A program made the translations under genes and the position numbers. Below are positions 45,795 through 56,702 of a stretch of DNA of 64,000 bases, one piece after another. Under the pieces are notes generated by a model. The model had not been told where the DNA came from. It saw nothing but the letters and a program-made list of their open reading frames with translations, and did no database searches. Each line of letters opens with the position of its first letter. The stretch's first letter is position 1. This stretch comes from Spodoptera frugiperda (taxonomy: Eukaryota > Arthropoda > Insecta > Lepidoptera > Noctuidae): the NCBI RefSeq assembly GCF_023101765.2, contig NC_064229.1, positions 4,530,001 through 4,594,000 on the forward strand, written 5' to 3'.

Positions 45795-46239
45795 TTGAGC
45801 ATATGTTACTAGGTCAAAAATCAAATACTACAAAATAAATATAGTTGCGTTTATCTTTAGTTCAGTATTGGAATTTTCAACGAATGTGTGGTTAGGACTG
45901 ACTACTGTTTATCTATAAATAGATACTAACAAATAAATGTTTACTTCTTTTGGTAAAAGTATAAAGTGTATGAACGATTGCTTCGATTCCGCAAATTCTT
46001 TTTAAGTTGTTGCTTATTGTTAGAAAAAGGTTCTTATGGAAGAAAATATATACCAGGATATATACCAGGAACCAAGGGATGTTATTCTTTATTCATTTTG
46101 CGAAATGGCTGTCTCATAACATCATACAATGAACGTAGGACGAAAATAAAAATCACAATGTATTACTACTTCTAGAACCTAAATTAATTTAGACATCATA
46201 GACGTAAAATCAGTCGCCTAACAGTTGTGTCAACAGACC
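45795..46239. other. No gene seen
   Basis: Contains a short tandem 'atataccagg' doubled at 46047-46069. A 69-codon frame (45966-46175) has no recognisable motif. Confidence 0.4.
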
Positions 46240-46312
46240 GGCCTTTTGGGGGGCTAGGAATTTGAGAATTGTTGAAGAATCGGGGATTGAGAAGGGGGGT
46301 AATTGAGCCTTA
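46240..46312 (-). mobile_element. SINE-B middle fragment
   Basis: 'cggccttttggggggctagg', 'aattgttgaagaatcgggg' and 'gggtaattgagcct' match only the central block of SINE-B. Both ends are lost. Confidence 0.6.
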
Positions 46313-46594
46313 TAATACTAAAACTATCGTTGACGTAACACAAAACTATCGATCGGTAAGATACAGAAACTGATATAGGAACAATAGTAGAACTAATTTT
46401 GGCGTGTTTCAGTTAATTATCACGTCAGTAGCCGTAATGACGAGGCTCTAATTATGAAAGCAGTTCGTGCTACAATCGCCATTAGATCCATATCTTGCAA
46501 GAACAAAGGACTGTTGATATTAACTACTTACAATAGAAAAGAAAGTTGAGTTTTAAGAACAAAATTTGGGATAGTTTTCTTCTATGAAAGCTTA

Positions 46595-46725
46595 TGCTGG
46601 GGCTACACTAATGGAATATGCCATTTGATTATGGCGATAATTGATGTTTGTACGAACATTTAAAGTTCATAATCGTTCATTTGTTTTCAAAATCAATGGC
46701 ATATTCAATTAGTGTGGCCCCAGCA
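46595..46725. mobile_element. 131-bp MITE with TTA target duplication
   Basis: The ends TGCTGGGGCTACACTAAT (left) and its near-complement ATTAGTGTGGCCCCAGCA (right) extend inward to 'gaatatgccat'/'atggcatattc', about 30 bp with few mismatches. TTA lies at 46592-46594 and 46726-46728. TTA plus inverted ends points to PIF/Harbinger, but the ends differ from the GGGCCCCC ends at 45196, so it belongs to a different lineage. It lies about 115 bp upstream of the TATA box of the 46909 frame and could affect that promoter. Confidence 0.8.
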
Positions 46726-46839
46726 TTATAGAAGGTAGATTCTTCTGTTCCTTGTGATGCCACATCATTCAGGAAAGCGTCAGTTACTTCTATTATCTAT
46801 ACGCCTATTTCTATACGTCTTTGTCAATTTCCATTGAAG

Positions 46840-46849
46840 TATATATAAG
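46840..46849 (+). promoter_or_regulatory. Candidate TATA box of the 46909 frame
   Basis: TATATATAAG lies 60 nt upstream of the ATG at 46909. A start site 25-32 nt downstream would give a leader of about 40 nt. A TCATAG at 46862-46867 is a weak initiator match. In AT-rich DNA a TATA match alone is weak. The value is in the combination with a good start context. Confidence 0.35.
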
Positions 46850-46908
46850 AATGCTGTTATTTCATAGCTGATCTTTGTGATTGAATTCTTCGAAAGGTTA
46901 AACAAACA

Positions 46909-47328
46909 ATGGGGTTACATCCACTTGTATCTATCCATGTTATTGCTTCAAATAATATGGTAAAAGGAAATCTGAATACAATACCGACCTTACTAAGAAT
47001 TTCCTGCTATAACACCTACCCTGTCCCAGACTACAAGCATAAACAGCTGTTCTATCTCCAAGAAAATTCACTTAAGCATTTTAAATTCAAACACGATACT
47101 CACAAGAGCAGTAACCCTAAGATCATTAAGAAAAACAGCCATCAGAAAAGTTTCCACAGCAAAAAGTTCCTCGAAAACAATTGTATTTCGTCGCCCAATG
47201 TTCCGATGGTCCCGTTTTGTTTCTGTTCTGCACTGATTGCCCACAATCCGTTGTCTAACGGTAACATTCGAGACAATAAAACGTCTCCTGTGCCACCACT
47301 TGATATCTCTCAAAGGGATATTGTTTAG
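46909..47328 (+). CDS. Candidate intronless small gene, 139 residues, family unknown
   Basis: This is the longest open frame in the window. The start context is good (A at -3, G at +4) and a TATA-like box lies 60 nt upstream. Codon third positions are noticeably richer in C and G (AAC, CAC, TAC, TTC, AGC) than the AT-rich surroundings, which is why I rate it above the other frames. The protein has no clear signal peptide. It has a Lys/His-rich basic stretch at about 43-87, a short hydrophobic Cys-containing patch at 99-111, Cys at 33, 92, 104 and 106, and a polar end. I recognise no domain. No AATAAA is obvious just downstream. It could be a fast-evolving small gene, an exon of something larger, or chance. 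An overlapping 81-codon frame on the other strand is a shadow. Confidence 0.35.
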   Translation: MGLHPLVSIHVIASNNMVKGNLNTIPTLLRISCYNTYPVPDYKHKQLFYLQENSLKHFKFKHDTHKSSNPKIIKKNSHQKSFHSKKFLENNCISSPNVPMVPFCFCSALIAHNPLSNGNIRDNKTSPVPPLDISQRDIV

Positions 47329-49035
47329 CTCTCGAAATCGAGTCAGCTATGAAATATTATACTCGATTGATGCGATCTGTTCGTTGTTACTTACTCTATA
47401 ATATGATTTACATAAACCCTTTGCTTTCGCTCGCTACTTCACATTTCAACAAATAAGCTTTCTTTTTTCCAGTGACATGTAAAAAATATACGTTTCAAAA
47501 CGAAAAGGTTCGACAAAGATATCCTCCACATTTACCGACTTTAATCCGATATCAAGGCCCAAACCAAACCTTAACACATGATTACGTAACGGCGAAATCG
47601 TTTGAGAATTCATTGAAAGAAAAAAATAGGTAAAAATCTACCTGAGAGAACCATTTTAAATATGGAGTTTGGAATCTAGTCTCAAAAGACAAAGTTCCCG
47701 ACCTTTATTGCGTTGCAATTTTGAAAATGGAAGTGCGCGGGGTCCCAGAGGGCCGGCGGGGTCTGCCCGACCACTCCCTACTGATTGTTAGAGACCAGGT
47801 TATGACACTGTTAACCCGATTTCTGAAGGTTAGATGGTTGTATACTACCCTTAAGGAGATAACGGAATTATAGCAGCTTCATGTTTTCGTAATAAGATAC
47901 TCGCCAACAGGAGCTCTGGGTTTAATATCAAGATCAGCAATTTAAGCTCTATATTTAACTGTCGGTATTTAGATTTCCACCAAACATTAATTTAGAATCT
48001 CTTCAAATTCTTATTAAGAACGAAATCAAGAGATAAAAATAATAATGCTCGTCATTTTCCGTAGACGGCAGTAACCTAATACGAAATTCTGGCTGAGCAT
48101 TTCCAAATCCAGAAAAATGAAGAGTAATACGATAATATATTCGCATTTGATGTACATTGTGAATAGGCACTTAAAAGATTAAATGCTGAATATACACGTT
48201 AAACAAATTTGAACGGTTCGAAATTTCCGTTGATGGAAAGAAAGTTTATTTTTGAATTATCGCGTTAAAGAATTTGATGGCGCACAGAAAATTGTACGAC
48301 AGGAAAAGACTAGATATAAAAACATAGAACATTTTATATGGAGAGAAAGAGCGACATTGTCACTTCACAAGCCGCGGTCGCAACTTCACCATATTATTTT
48401 TACCACCCAAAGTCACGGAGCCAATAGTCATACAGTCAAGTACCTATAAACCAGTCTACGTAGACCCCTCAACTCTTCTACATCGTCATTTAAAACCTTT
48501 AACATACGAGGTCACAGAATCAGGTCGTCAAAGTCATGTCACGACACACCGATAAATATGTCGTATCGGATTCCCATCAAATCTCTCGATCTTATCAGTC
48601 CGTTGAAGTTTTAAAATGTAAGTCATACATTATCCTAGCTCGCGACGCTTTGCTTTGATTCATGACCAGAATTTTACAGAAGAAAATTCGTTCAGAATCG
48701 GAGATGACGAAAATTAGATGTCACAAAGGAATCAAATAGAAAGGAAATAAGCATACGTTGAAAGTAGCTTTCCTTTAAGAAATTGTTGAAGAGCAAACAA
48801 CGTTGCTTATTGGCTAAGCATTTTCTTAGAAAAAGATTATGGAAGCAATTTTAATGAGCGCAACATTTTCTTTGACGCTGTGTCAAGGGGATGCGGATGA
48901 CTGTTTGTGTTCCCGGCAATTTTCTTAGTTCACTCTACGTTGTTTCATTACTGCTCTAAGACACCAATTTGCCAGCTTAAACAGACACTAGACTTTAAAA
49001 AAAGTTTAGATAAAGTTGAGTCTGAATTGTTGAAA
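47329..49035. other. Unique stretch, nothing recognised
   Basis: No repeat copies. A GC-rich patch lies at 47733-47785 ('gtgcgcggggtcccagaggg', 'ggcggggtctgcccg'), reason unknown. A 65-codon frame at 48252-48449 has no recognisable motif. Confidence 0.4.
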
Positions 49036-49114
49036 GTTGGATAAAGCTGAGTGTCGGGTGCCGACGCGACGCCGACGTCCAGTCGACGTTCGCGGGACTT
49101 TTATCCGACACTCA
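49036..49114. repeat. GC-rich hairpin, likely MITE remnant
   Basis: GAGTGTCGG at 49049-49057 pairs with CCGACACTC at 49105-49113. Outside lies 'gttggataaa' against 'tttatccgac'-like sequence. Inside is 'gccgacgcgacgccgacg' against 'gtcgacgttcgcggg'. The GC content is out of keeping with its flanks, suggesting an insert. Confidence 0.5.
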
Positions 49115-50173
49115 CTTACATTCAAATCGTAAACGAAAGTAATAAAATGTAATACTTTGTTTCCCTACTCTCGGTTTGACGACTGTCTGATTTTTTTTAG
49201 CAGACACAGCAATAAATGGTTTACGGCATGGTAATTAGGTTATAACTTGTGTAGCAGGTGGTTTCTGCGATAGAATAACGGATTTTAGTTTCACTTTTAG
49301 ATCCTTTTAAGAAAGTTATCCGTTCGTACAAAGTATCTGAAATAGTTTCATGAAGTGATATTTCTAGAAATTTATAATTGCTATTGAATTTGTCGTTTCG
49401 TTTGCAACTTTGGATCAAATGAGTGTTTTTACTGTTTAGTTAGACACAGACTAATGAGCAGATGAGTTGAAAATAATAATTAATTTTCCAAATCTCTCTC
49501 ATGCCCTTCACCATTAGGATATCTATTTACATATTATAGCTATAGTTTTTTAATCTCAAATAAACTAAGGGCTCTTGCTCATCAGTTACTTAATCACTTA
49601 AAAAACAAAGCAAATTAGATACAAAACCACAATTAATACGTAATTCTAGACGTGTCCCTTCATGGAAATAAAATACGGACTCCAAACCCAGTGCTGCAGT
49701 GTCCGTATAATTTAAGCTAATTTAACCACTTGTAAAATAGAGGTGTTTTGTACTTAAGTACATTTTTAGTGGTTATGACGTCATAAAACGTTAGAACCCA
49801 GATAAGGTCTGAGTGTGGTAATTAACATTACTCTCTACACTGCTAATGACTATTTCATACGGACTAGCATTCTTACTTTTTTAATGTGCCAGTTTGTGTT
49901 TCGTTGCAGTCCCTTTAAAATGATTGAGTGTTTTAACTAAATGGTATTGTATGGTGTAGTTTTAAGAACAGTATACATCAAAAATGAAACTAAAATGATG
50001 GTGGATAATGAAAGAAATGTTTTAGACAACAACCTTAACCTTTCTCCTCTTATAGAAGTTAGCTTATAACCTATCTATTTGTAGATTTGCCTACTAGGAA
50101 TACAATTTTTCACATTTTGTATGAAACTTATGTCAAAATTGTACCTAGTGCATTTCTTTGCTCAATCTTCAGC
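49115..50173. other. Unique stretch with one CRE octamer
   Basis: TGACGTCA at 49776-49783, about 20 bp from a perfect palindrome TGTACTTAAGTACA (49749-49762). No gene recognised. A 65-codon minus-strand frame (49221-49418) has no recognisable motif. Confidence 0.4.
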
Positions 50174-50235
50174 ACCCTTTTTACGAGTTTGCTTTACGTT
50201 TAACATAATCGAAACGAGGGTGCGTTCGATGCTCA
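50174..50235. mobile_element. L element, left end only
   Basis: 'accctttttacgagtttgc', 'tttacgtttaacataatcg' and 'aaacgagggtgcgttcg' match the left arm of L at 61621-61767. The right arm is missing. Confidence 0.6.
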
Positions 50236-50696
50236 ATTCAAAGCTCAAAAGCAAAAGAGCCGTATAACCGTTAACTATTACAAAAGGGCTGAAACAAGCA
50301 CAATAAATAAAAATTAGGTACAAAAGGAAAAGTTATAATCTCGAAAACGACACTAGCGCCACAAAAGCAGAAACCACATTAAATCCAAGATTAATGGCTA
50401 TGGCCAATAATATTCGTGAGAATAATGGAAAAAACGTTGAGAAATTACGTAATTACGCGGCGACAGGTAAAAAAACTGACGATAAGGACAGTTGATGAGG
50501 TTACTATGAGTGTTCCGAAGAAATTGTGGACTGACACGCATAGCAAATGAGAATTTAATAGCTTACGAGTATGAGATACGCTTGTTTGTAGGAGACGCTA
50601 TTACAGATGATAATACGACAGTAGATACAGAAGATATGTTGTCAAAATTAGACTGTGATTAGAAATGGTTAAGAGAGTAAAAATAGATGAGTGTAG
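50236..50696. other. No gene seen
   Basis: Unique AT-rich DNA between L and SINE-B. Confidence 0.4.
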
Positions 50697-50968
50697 TTTT
50701 TTATGGTATGATCCGGTAAACGCGCAGACGGATCACCTGATGTTAAGCCATCGCTGCCGTCCATGGTCACCCGAAACATCAGAGCCGTTACAAGTTACAA
50801 GTGCGTTGCTGGCCTTTAGGAATTAAAATATTAAGGAATCGTGGAATAGGACCCCCTTCCTTTAGGCGCGGAATTGGGCCTCCGGTAACCTCATTCACAC
50901 AACGAAACACAACGCAAGCGATGTTTCACGTCGATTTTCTCTGAGGCCGTGGCGTCACTCCGATCGAT
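50697..50968 (-). mobile_element. SINE-B, nearly full length
   Basis: Six T, 'atggtatgatccggtaaacg', 'gatcacctgatgttaagcc', 'cagagccgttacaag', 'gtgcgttgctggcc', 'gggcctccggtaacctcat', 'acacaacgcaagcgatgttt', 'gtggcgtcactccg'. It stops at 'atcgat', short of the 'ctctcccacact' head, so it is slightly 5' truncated. Confidence 0.8.
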
Positions 50969-53111
50969 ATAAAAACTCCGGTTTATAAACAACTAACAAA
51001 TATAAGCCACTGTTGTAATACATTTAGAGTCTGTGACAAACATTTTTAACCGCAATAATACTCTTTCAGCTTTATCAAAATAAAATGATCTCAGATTAAA
51101 CAGTTGGTAGCGAAGCAAAACAAAATTGAATCGCGAGATCGTTATTCGAAATAACAAACAAAAACAACAAGATCCATTAAGATAAACTTGAAAAAGGTTT
51201 TTAAGTAAGCAAAGTACAACAACTGTTACATAAAAACAGATTGAATGTTTGTAAAGCGCCGCAACAGTTCCAGCCATTGAACCTCACTTGAGTCCTAAAG
51301 GGTCGAGGGAGAGCTGTCATTAACAAGACCTCCCAGTAAAAATCTCTTAGCGACGAGTTTTTCTCAACAATTTATCTACCGTCCCGGTACGACAGCGAAA
51401 TCCCTTTCTGAACCTTACAAATCCACGCTCTCTCGCCGGCTTTGTCAAAACACGAACATCTTCGCCAAAACAAATGAAACGATGTATTTTGCAGGAATGT
51501 GCCAGACACGTCCGTGCCTTTACAGATCTCCCGCCACATGACAGTTGGGGAGCATTCATTGATATTTTAATTTGAAATGCCATTCAATGCCGTCGAACAA
51601 ACGAAGAAATATCGCCGGTGGGCACATTGACGTATTTTCGAAGCGAAAGGAACTGGAATCGTAACTCGTAAGGGCCAATCGTCCGCATCAGAGCGATAAA
51701 GGGAAAAATAATAACAGAAATTCATTTCGCTTTTTCTGGTCAGACGAGCAAATTTTGTCTGATGAATAGAGGTGCTTGGGACGTAAAAGGATCATCAATA
51801 ACGGTGTTAGTCATCAAGTAAATGTAAGTATGGGACTGGTAGCGTGGCAGCGTTACTTAAGGAATTAATATTTGGGTGAGTGACACGCAGCATTGCGGGC
51901 CTCGGGGACGCCCGTCAATCCTGCTGACAGAAATGACAGTACCACTCCAATGAAATATTGCTTTTATACATTCGTTTTTGCTGCGAAACATTGAAACATC
52001 AAAATGTGAGTCGGTGTAGTGATCGCTAACACGATTGCATAGTTTGAGGCGCAATATTTTTTTACAAAAACGTGATATTGGGACTAGTTATATTGTGAAA
52101 GAGTTATAATTGTTTTATGCTGAAGTCTAGCATTGAGGTCTTAAGTTCCCAGAAGAAATATTCCACTTTTGAAAAAATTATGATATATCTGACAGAAACA
52201 TACACAAGATATTATAAAGTTTCATTTCTGCAACACCTTCGTTGTAAAAGAGGTGTGAACTTATGTTATTTGTATTTCCAGCTTCGCGGGTGATTTATGA
52301 GGGCAGGAAGGAGAAATTGAATGTCTATCCGTTTCTCACAATAACAAACAATCTTCGCTCTAGAATGAATATAGTCAATTGTATGCTTATACACTTATAC
52401 AGTACTCCCAGTAACAAATCTATTTTCCCGTAGAACAAACACTCAATTGAATATTATAATGAAATTAATTATACGACTATGGGAAAATAATTAAAATTAT
52501 AATAGTTAACTTCATAATTCGATTTCGAATTTGTTTAGTGAAGCGCTAACTGGTTTGCGTTGTGGTAACGCTACAAACTTTTTGTACATGGATATCATAA
52601 CAGAACATGCAAAATCGACACTGATTACCTCTTCAAAGAATAATATACACACATTTACTTATTGAAACTCAACCCCAAACACAACATACTCAAACAAGAT
52701 TACGAACATAAAAAGTCACCGCTAAAATCCTTTCAACAGCAATCCTATTATATTCCCCGGAAACTATAACAGTCAAACCACATTAGTCCCATGAAATTAT
52801 GGTCTAGTGGTTACCCAAACAGCCTCCCTTCTCAACCGATCACCATGACGGCTCAGATGATTTATAAGGGACTCCGAAAATTGATTGGACCGCGCCGCAG
52901 ACCGAAATATGTCTGAGAAAACAAAGGGCGATACAAGATTACGTCATACTTATTCATTATTTGAACTATTTTATCAATAACCTAGTTTGGCTTTGTTCGT
53001 GTCGACTTGTCGAGACAAAGTTATAATATTGTACTCAAAATGTTGTAAGATATCTTGCTAATATAACAATTAAATTTTTGTTACTAACACAGAACAGTTC
53101 TTGTTAAATAT
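50969..53111. other. Unique stretch, partly GC-richer
   Basis: No repeat copy. 51340-51730 is less AT-rich than average and contains a 78-codon minus-strand frame (51347-51583) rich in Arg and Cys without a recognisable family. A conserved non-coding block or an old exon are both possible. Frames of 94 and 65 codons nearby have no motif. Confidence 0.35.
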
Positions 53112-53246
53112 TATCATTAGAACTTGAGACGGGATATTTACCATGTTTTTATGTCTATGAGTTTCCGATATTTCGGCACTGTTGCAAGCGCCATGATCAC
53201 GGATGAACTGAACATCGTAAATATACCGTTTCAAGTTCTAATGATA
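53112..53246. mobile_element. M element copy 1 (MITE)
   Basis: TATCATTAGAACTTGAGACGG at the left and its near-complement at the right give about 28 bp inverted ends. The interior has 'gagtttccgatatttcggc', 'gttgcaagcgccatgatcac' and 'ggatgaactgaacatcg'. The reverse-oriented copy at 56815-56950 shares all of these. A further 27 bp to the right ('gaccatgtcagttt') is also shared, so the true element may run to about 53273. Confidence 0.7.
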
Positions 53247-53273
53247 GTGTTAATGACCATGTCAGTTTAAAAA

Positions 53274-53723
53274 CTTATATTATCAAATATTGTCCAACGG
53301 AATACGCAAAAATTTTTCTACACTTCGGAAAAAAGGAACGTAACGAAAATCTATCCGATTTTAGAGCACAAAAATACGGTCTAGGTACCTACGAGTATTT
53401 GAACTTAGAAAAAAGATGGAAAACGCTTGAAACTTTAGAGGTTCCGTTATTAGCAACGGAAAAAAACGTACGTGCGGTTTTTCCAGCTTGAAATAAAACA
53501 GTTGAGCGTTGAAAGCAAAAGGAAATATTTGGTGCTGAGATGAAACTGAACATATCGACAGTATTTATCGTACCTACTAGAATAAATCTATCCATTTCTG
53601 TACATATCTGAAACCATTCGACTATAAGACGTATGACATTCGTATATAGTTATATTTTTATTTCCACATCACCATTATTTTCCTTTTTACCTAGCTAGCT
53701 TTTATTATTTGACTAGACTGCCT
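53274..53723. other. No gene seen
   Basis: Unique AT-rich DNA with a 68-codon minus-strand frame (53389-53595) that has no recognisable motif. Confidence 0.4.
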
Positions 53724-54040
53724 CGTTGTTCGAATGGTCGCAAGTGCGACTGCCGGACAAGGGGTCTCTGGTTCGATTCCCAGGCCGGGCAAAGTACCTA
53801 CAGCTGGACTTTTTTCGGATTTTCAAAAATTTCTCAGTAGTAGCACGGGGTCTGGAATTATGTCCGCTATATGGCAATAGGCTTACCCCCTATTACATGG
53901 GACTTACAACTTAATTTGTGAAAAGTGGGTGTACATTGTACAGTGGCATTACGTGCCATACATGCCTAATGTGTACCTCTGCCTACCCCTTCAGGGATTA
54001 AAGGCGTGACGATATGTATGTATGTACTTTTATAATTCAC
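53724..54040 (+). mobile_element. SINE-D, full-length reference copy
   Basis: The tRNA-derived head reads 'ctcgttgttcgaatggtcgc', 'aagtgcgactgccgg' and 'acaaggggtctctggttcg'. The B box GGTTCGATTCC lies at 53770-53780 and an A-box-like 'gttcgaatggtcgc' about 40 nt before it. The body follows with 'ttctcagtagtagcacgggg', 'tatatggcaataggcttacc', 'tacatgggacttacaac' and 'ctctgccta', then 'aggcgtgac' and a short TATG tail. The head, unrelated body and simple-repeat tail define a tRNA-SINE. A 62-codon frame across the head is a shadow. Confidence 0.9.
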
Positions 54041-54304
54041 TTTCAAAATTCCATTATATTCTGTAGTTTCGAAAGCTATTTACCGAGTCTGTAGCGGGCT
54101 TAGATTTTCATAAAAAACGTGTAATATTTTTTATCAACGTAAAGATAGATAAGTGGATTTTTTGTGACATAATCTTAAAAGGTTTAGAAAAAATGTTTCT
54201 AGATGTTCACAAATATATGTTTGGAGTGTGTTTGAGTTGTAACAACGTGTCAATTGTCTTGTCATAACAATATAAAGTAAAGAAAATGTATTTTAGTTAT
54301 GAGT
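54041..54304. other. No gene seen
   Basis: Unique AT-rich DNA. Confidence 0.4.
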
Positions 54305-54650
54305 GTAGGTACTAGTTTCATCCAGCGACTAGGCCCGCGTTCTTGTAGGATTAAAAGTAGCCTTTGCGTTAATTATTATGTTATCGGCTTGCTTACTCAA
54401 GTAACTGTTTGACGAGGAACTTGTCTAGTTTCAAGCCATGCTAGAGGCTCATATTCATGAGCAGCATTCCGCGACAATCGACACCGGCTATCGCGTTCCT
54501 CGTCAAACAGTTACATGAGTAAGCCGATAACATTATAATTAATTTAGTACGCCTCACGAAAGTTATAACAAAGCCTATGCGTTATTCCAGACTATAATGT
54601 ATCAAACTTCCTCCAGCCGTTTTGACGCTGGCAGTAGCATACACACACAC
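54305..54650 (-). mobile_element. Repeat F split by an E element
   Basis: The left part ('gtactagtttcatccagc', 'cgttcttgtaggattaaaag') and the right part ('gttattccagactataatg', 'cctccagccgttttgacg') form one F copy once the E element at 54372-54571 is removed. At the join the 13-mers 'agcctttgcgtta' and 'agcctatgcgtta' differ at one position, as expected for a target duplication. Confidence 0.75.
54372..54571. mobile_element. E element copy 4, nested in F (tail on the right)
   Basis: The left arm 'ttatgttatcggcttgctta' and 'gtaactgtttgacgaggaac' pairs with the right arm 'gttcctcgtcaaacagttac' and 'gagtaagccgataacat'. The tail 'tagtacgcctcacgaaag' follows. The central stretch 'ttcaagccatgctagaggc' matches E copy 5. 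The flanking 13 bp match with one mismatch (54359-54371 and 54572-54584). Confidence 0.8.
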
Positions 54651-55814
54651 AAACACACTCAAAATAATTAATAACAAAAGATTACTAACACAAATGGATA
54701 CACGAGGCGATTCTGAATAATATCTCCTACTACTCATATTAATCAGTTCGTTTATCGTAGTATATTTACTATCAAAGCGAAAATATTTATGCGTCCGTCT
54801 TGGACAATAAAACGAGCTGCAACAATAAATGATATCACCTTCATGTGAAATGACGTTAAAGCACACAGAGTAATGCACACATGGAGTGTCAAAGGCAAAG
54901 ATTTTATTCATTTTTCTTGATGGCAACAATCCAGTACAAAGTTATCGACTATTCTGCCTAAAGTCAAAGTAAAATCATTTATTCCAATTAAACCATAAAT
55001 AGGTACTTTTTAAACATCAACAAATAGAGAAATAAATTGTCTGTCAGTCTGTTCGTCAGTGAAACTAGTGTGCAACTTAAGTGGATAGTGACAAATAGGT
55101 TTTATTTGTAGAAACAGATTTGTTAAGTGACGAGTGTCTACGTCTAATTGAATTTTATATTGCAGATTCTTAAGTATTGGAGGTTTTTCAAAATAATATA
55201 GTGAAGTACCTTCTTTTTCTCACTGAGTTTAAACTATTTTTGATGAATATCAAGATATGGATTCCTATTTGGAACGACTTTTCAGAGAACATACCTAACT
55301 AATATTTTTGGTGTTAAGTTGAACTAAATCGGTATTTAACCAAAAAATAACATCTAAAACTTAATATTGTTTATATCACATTTACTGTCACACATTGTCT
55401 CAGTCATACTACAAACCTAATAAACCACACATTGTACTAACACACGAACTAAGTTATCCATGGATTCAATACTCCGTGTCAATGACATACGACTGTGACA
55501 GTTAGTAATTGATCGACGATATCTGCGTGCACGCTGATCATAGATATTAAGGTCATTGAACTCAATCTGCAGCGGGTTTGATGCCCAGTCGTGTCCTATT
55601 TGCTTTGTTCAACATCTAAGTATAAACTAATTAATATATCGCTATGAATAACAGGATTTAGAGCTTTGGGTGGAGAAATAAATTTTAGAGGGATTTAAAG
55701 ATGAAGGCAGAAAGGGTATTTATGGAATGATTTCGTATACAGGGTTGGAGTTAAGCAAATAATGATCAAAAATGTTTAATGTGTTTTGAACTCGAAAAAT
55801 AGTTTTACGTTTTT
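54651..55814. other. Unique stretch, nothing recognised
   Basis: A 115-codon minus-strand frame at 54582-54929 begins inside repeat F and has no recognisable family. Not called as a gene. Confidence 0.4.
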
Positions 55815-55927
55815 AACATACACACATAACGTTACGCCTTTTTTCTTCCTTCGCCCGATTCGGAAATCGAACCCGAGGTTCTTTATGAAGCTGTTGCAAT
55901 TGCGACCATTATACCAAGAAAGCAGTC
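55815..55927 (-). mobile_element. Short tRNA-derived SINE
   Basis: On the minus strand it reads 'gactgctttcttggtataat' and 'ggtcgcaattgcaacag' (A-box region), then 'cctcgggttcgatttccg' (B box GGTTCGATTTC; complement at 55863-55873), 'cgggcgaagg' and 'ggcgtaacgttatgtgtg'. The tail resembles that of SINE-D, while the body is missing. It is either a minimal SINE or an internally deleted SINE-D relative. Confidence 0.65.
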
Positions 55928-56266
55928 TAAAAACACTAACATTTTCAGAAACAACGATCCAGCTTTTTTACTGTAATGGAGACAATAACTAAAATAAAAC
56001 TAAAATATTGAGTTTAATCATGTTTTTTGTTGACCTACTAAAGACCGGACGCGATGCAGTAGATACAATTTTTTACTAAATTTTTTATGCAACGCTTCGT
56101 TAAGACCGTCTGAAACTAAACGACCGAAACAAAAAGGAGTTTCCATGGCTTTTTTCGTCGTAAATCTATTTAATTCTGGCTTGTCTAGGAAACTTGGTTA
56201 AAATTATAATTGAATCTTAACTCCTAGGATTAAAGTTCAAAGTAGGTATAAGACTAGTGTAATCAC
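55928..56266. other. No gene seen
   Basis: Unique AT-rich DNA. Confidence 0.4.
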
Positions 56267-56437
56267 ACTAATATGTATTATAAATGTGAAAGTTTGATTT
56301 TTTTGATGTTTGCATGTTTGTCCGTTAATCACGCTGAAACTATTGAATGGATTTCGATGAAATTTGGTATACAGATAGAGTATGATCTAACTTGGGTCAT
56401 AGGTACATTTTTATTCCACGGGTACGCTGGTAGAATC
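56267..56437 (+). mobile_element. Repeat F, near complete
   Basis: 'cacactaatatgtattataa' and 'atgtgaaagtttga', then 'tgtttgtccgttaatcacg', 'ctgaaactattgaatgg', 'atttcgatgaaatttgg', 'tatacagatagagtatg', 'ttattccacgggtacg' and 'ctggtagaatctagt'. It has the canonical order from start to end without insertion. Confidence 0.7.
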
Positions 56438-56702
56438 TAGTACACGAAATATATTCGATGTTCTCTATTTTGTGCCGTTTTAAAATAAAGACCTAACCAG
56501 TGTAAGTGCTATAAATCTAGTTCTTACAAAGGAGGAGACGTCGGAAACTTAAACCTAAGCCCCAGTGAGCTTTAAACTGAAATACTCAAACGTTCTCGTG
56601 TCACCCACACTTAGGTCCACTCCGTTTACTTAGGGTAGGTTAGCAGTAACAGTCTTTTACATCCATTTACTATAAAACAATGTCTTATAATAATTTAATA
56701 AG
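56438..56702. other. No gene seen
   Basis: Unique AT-rich DNA. Confidence 0.4.
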
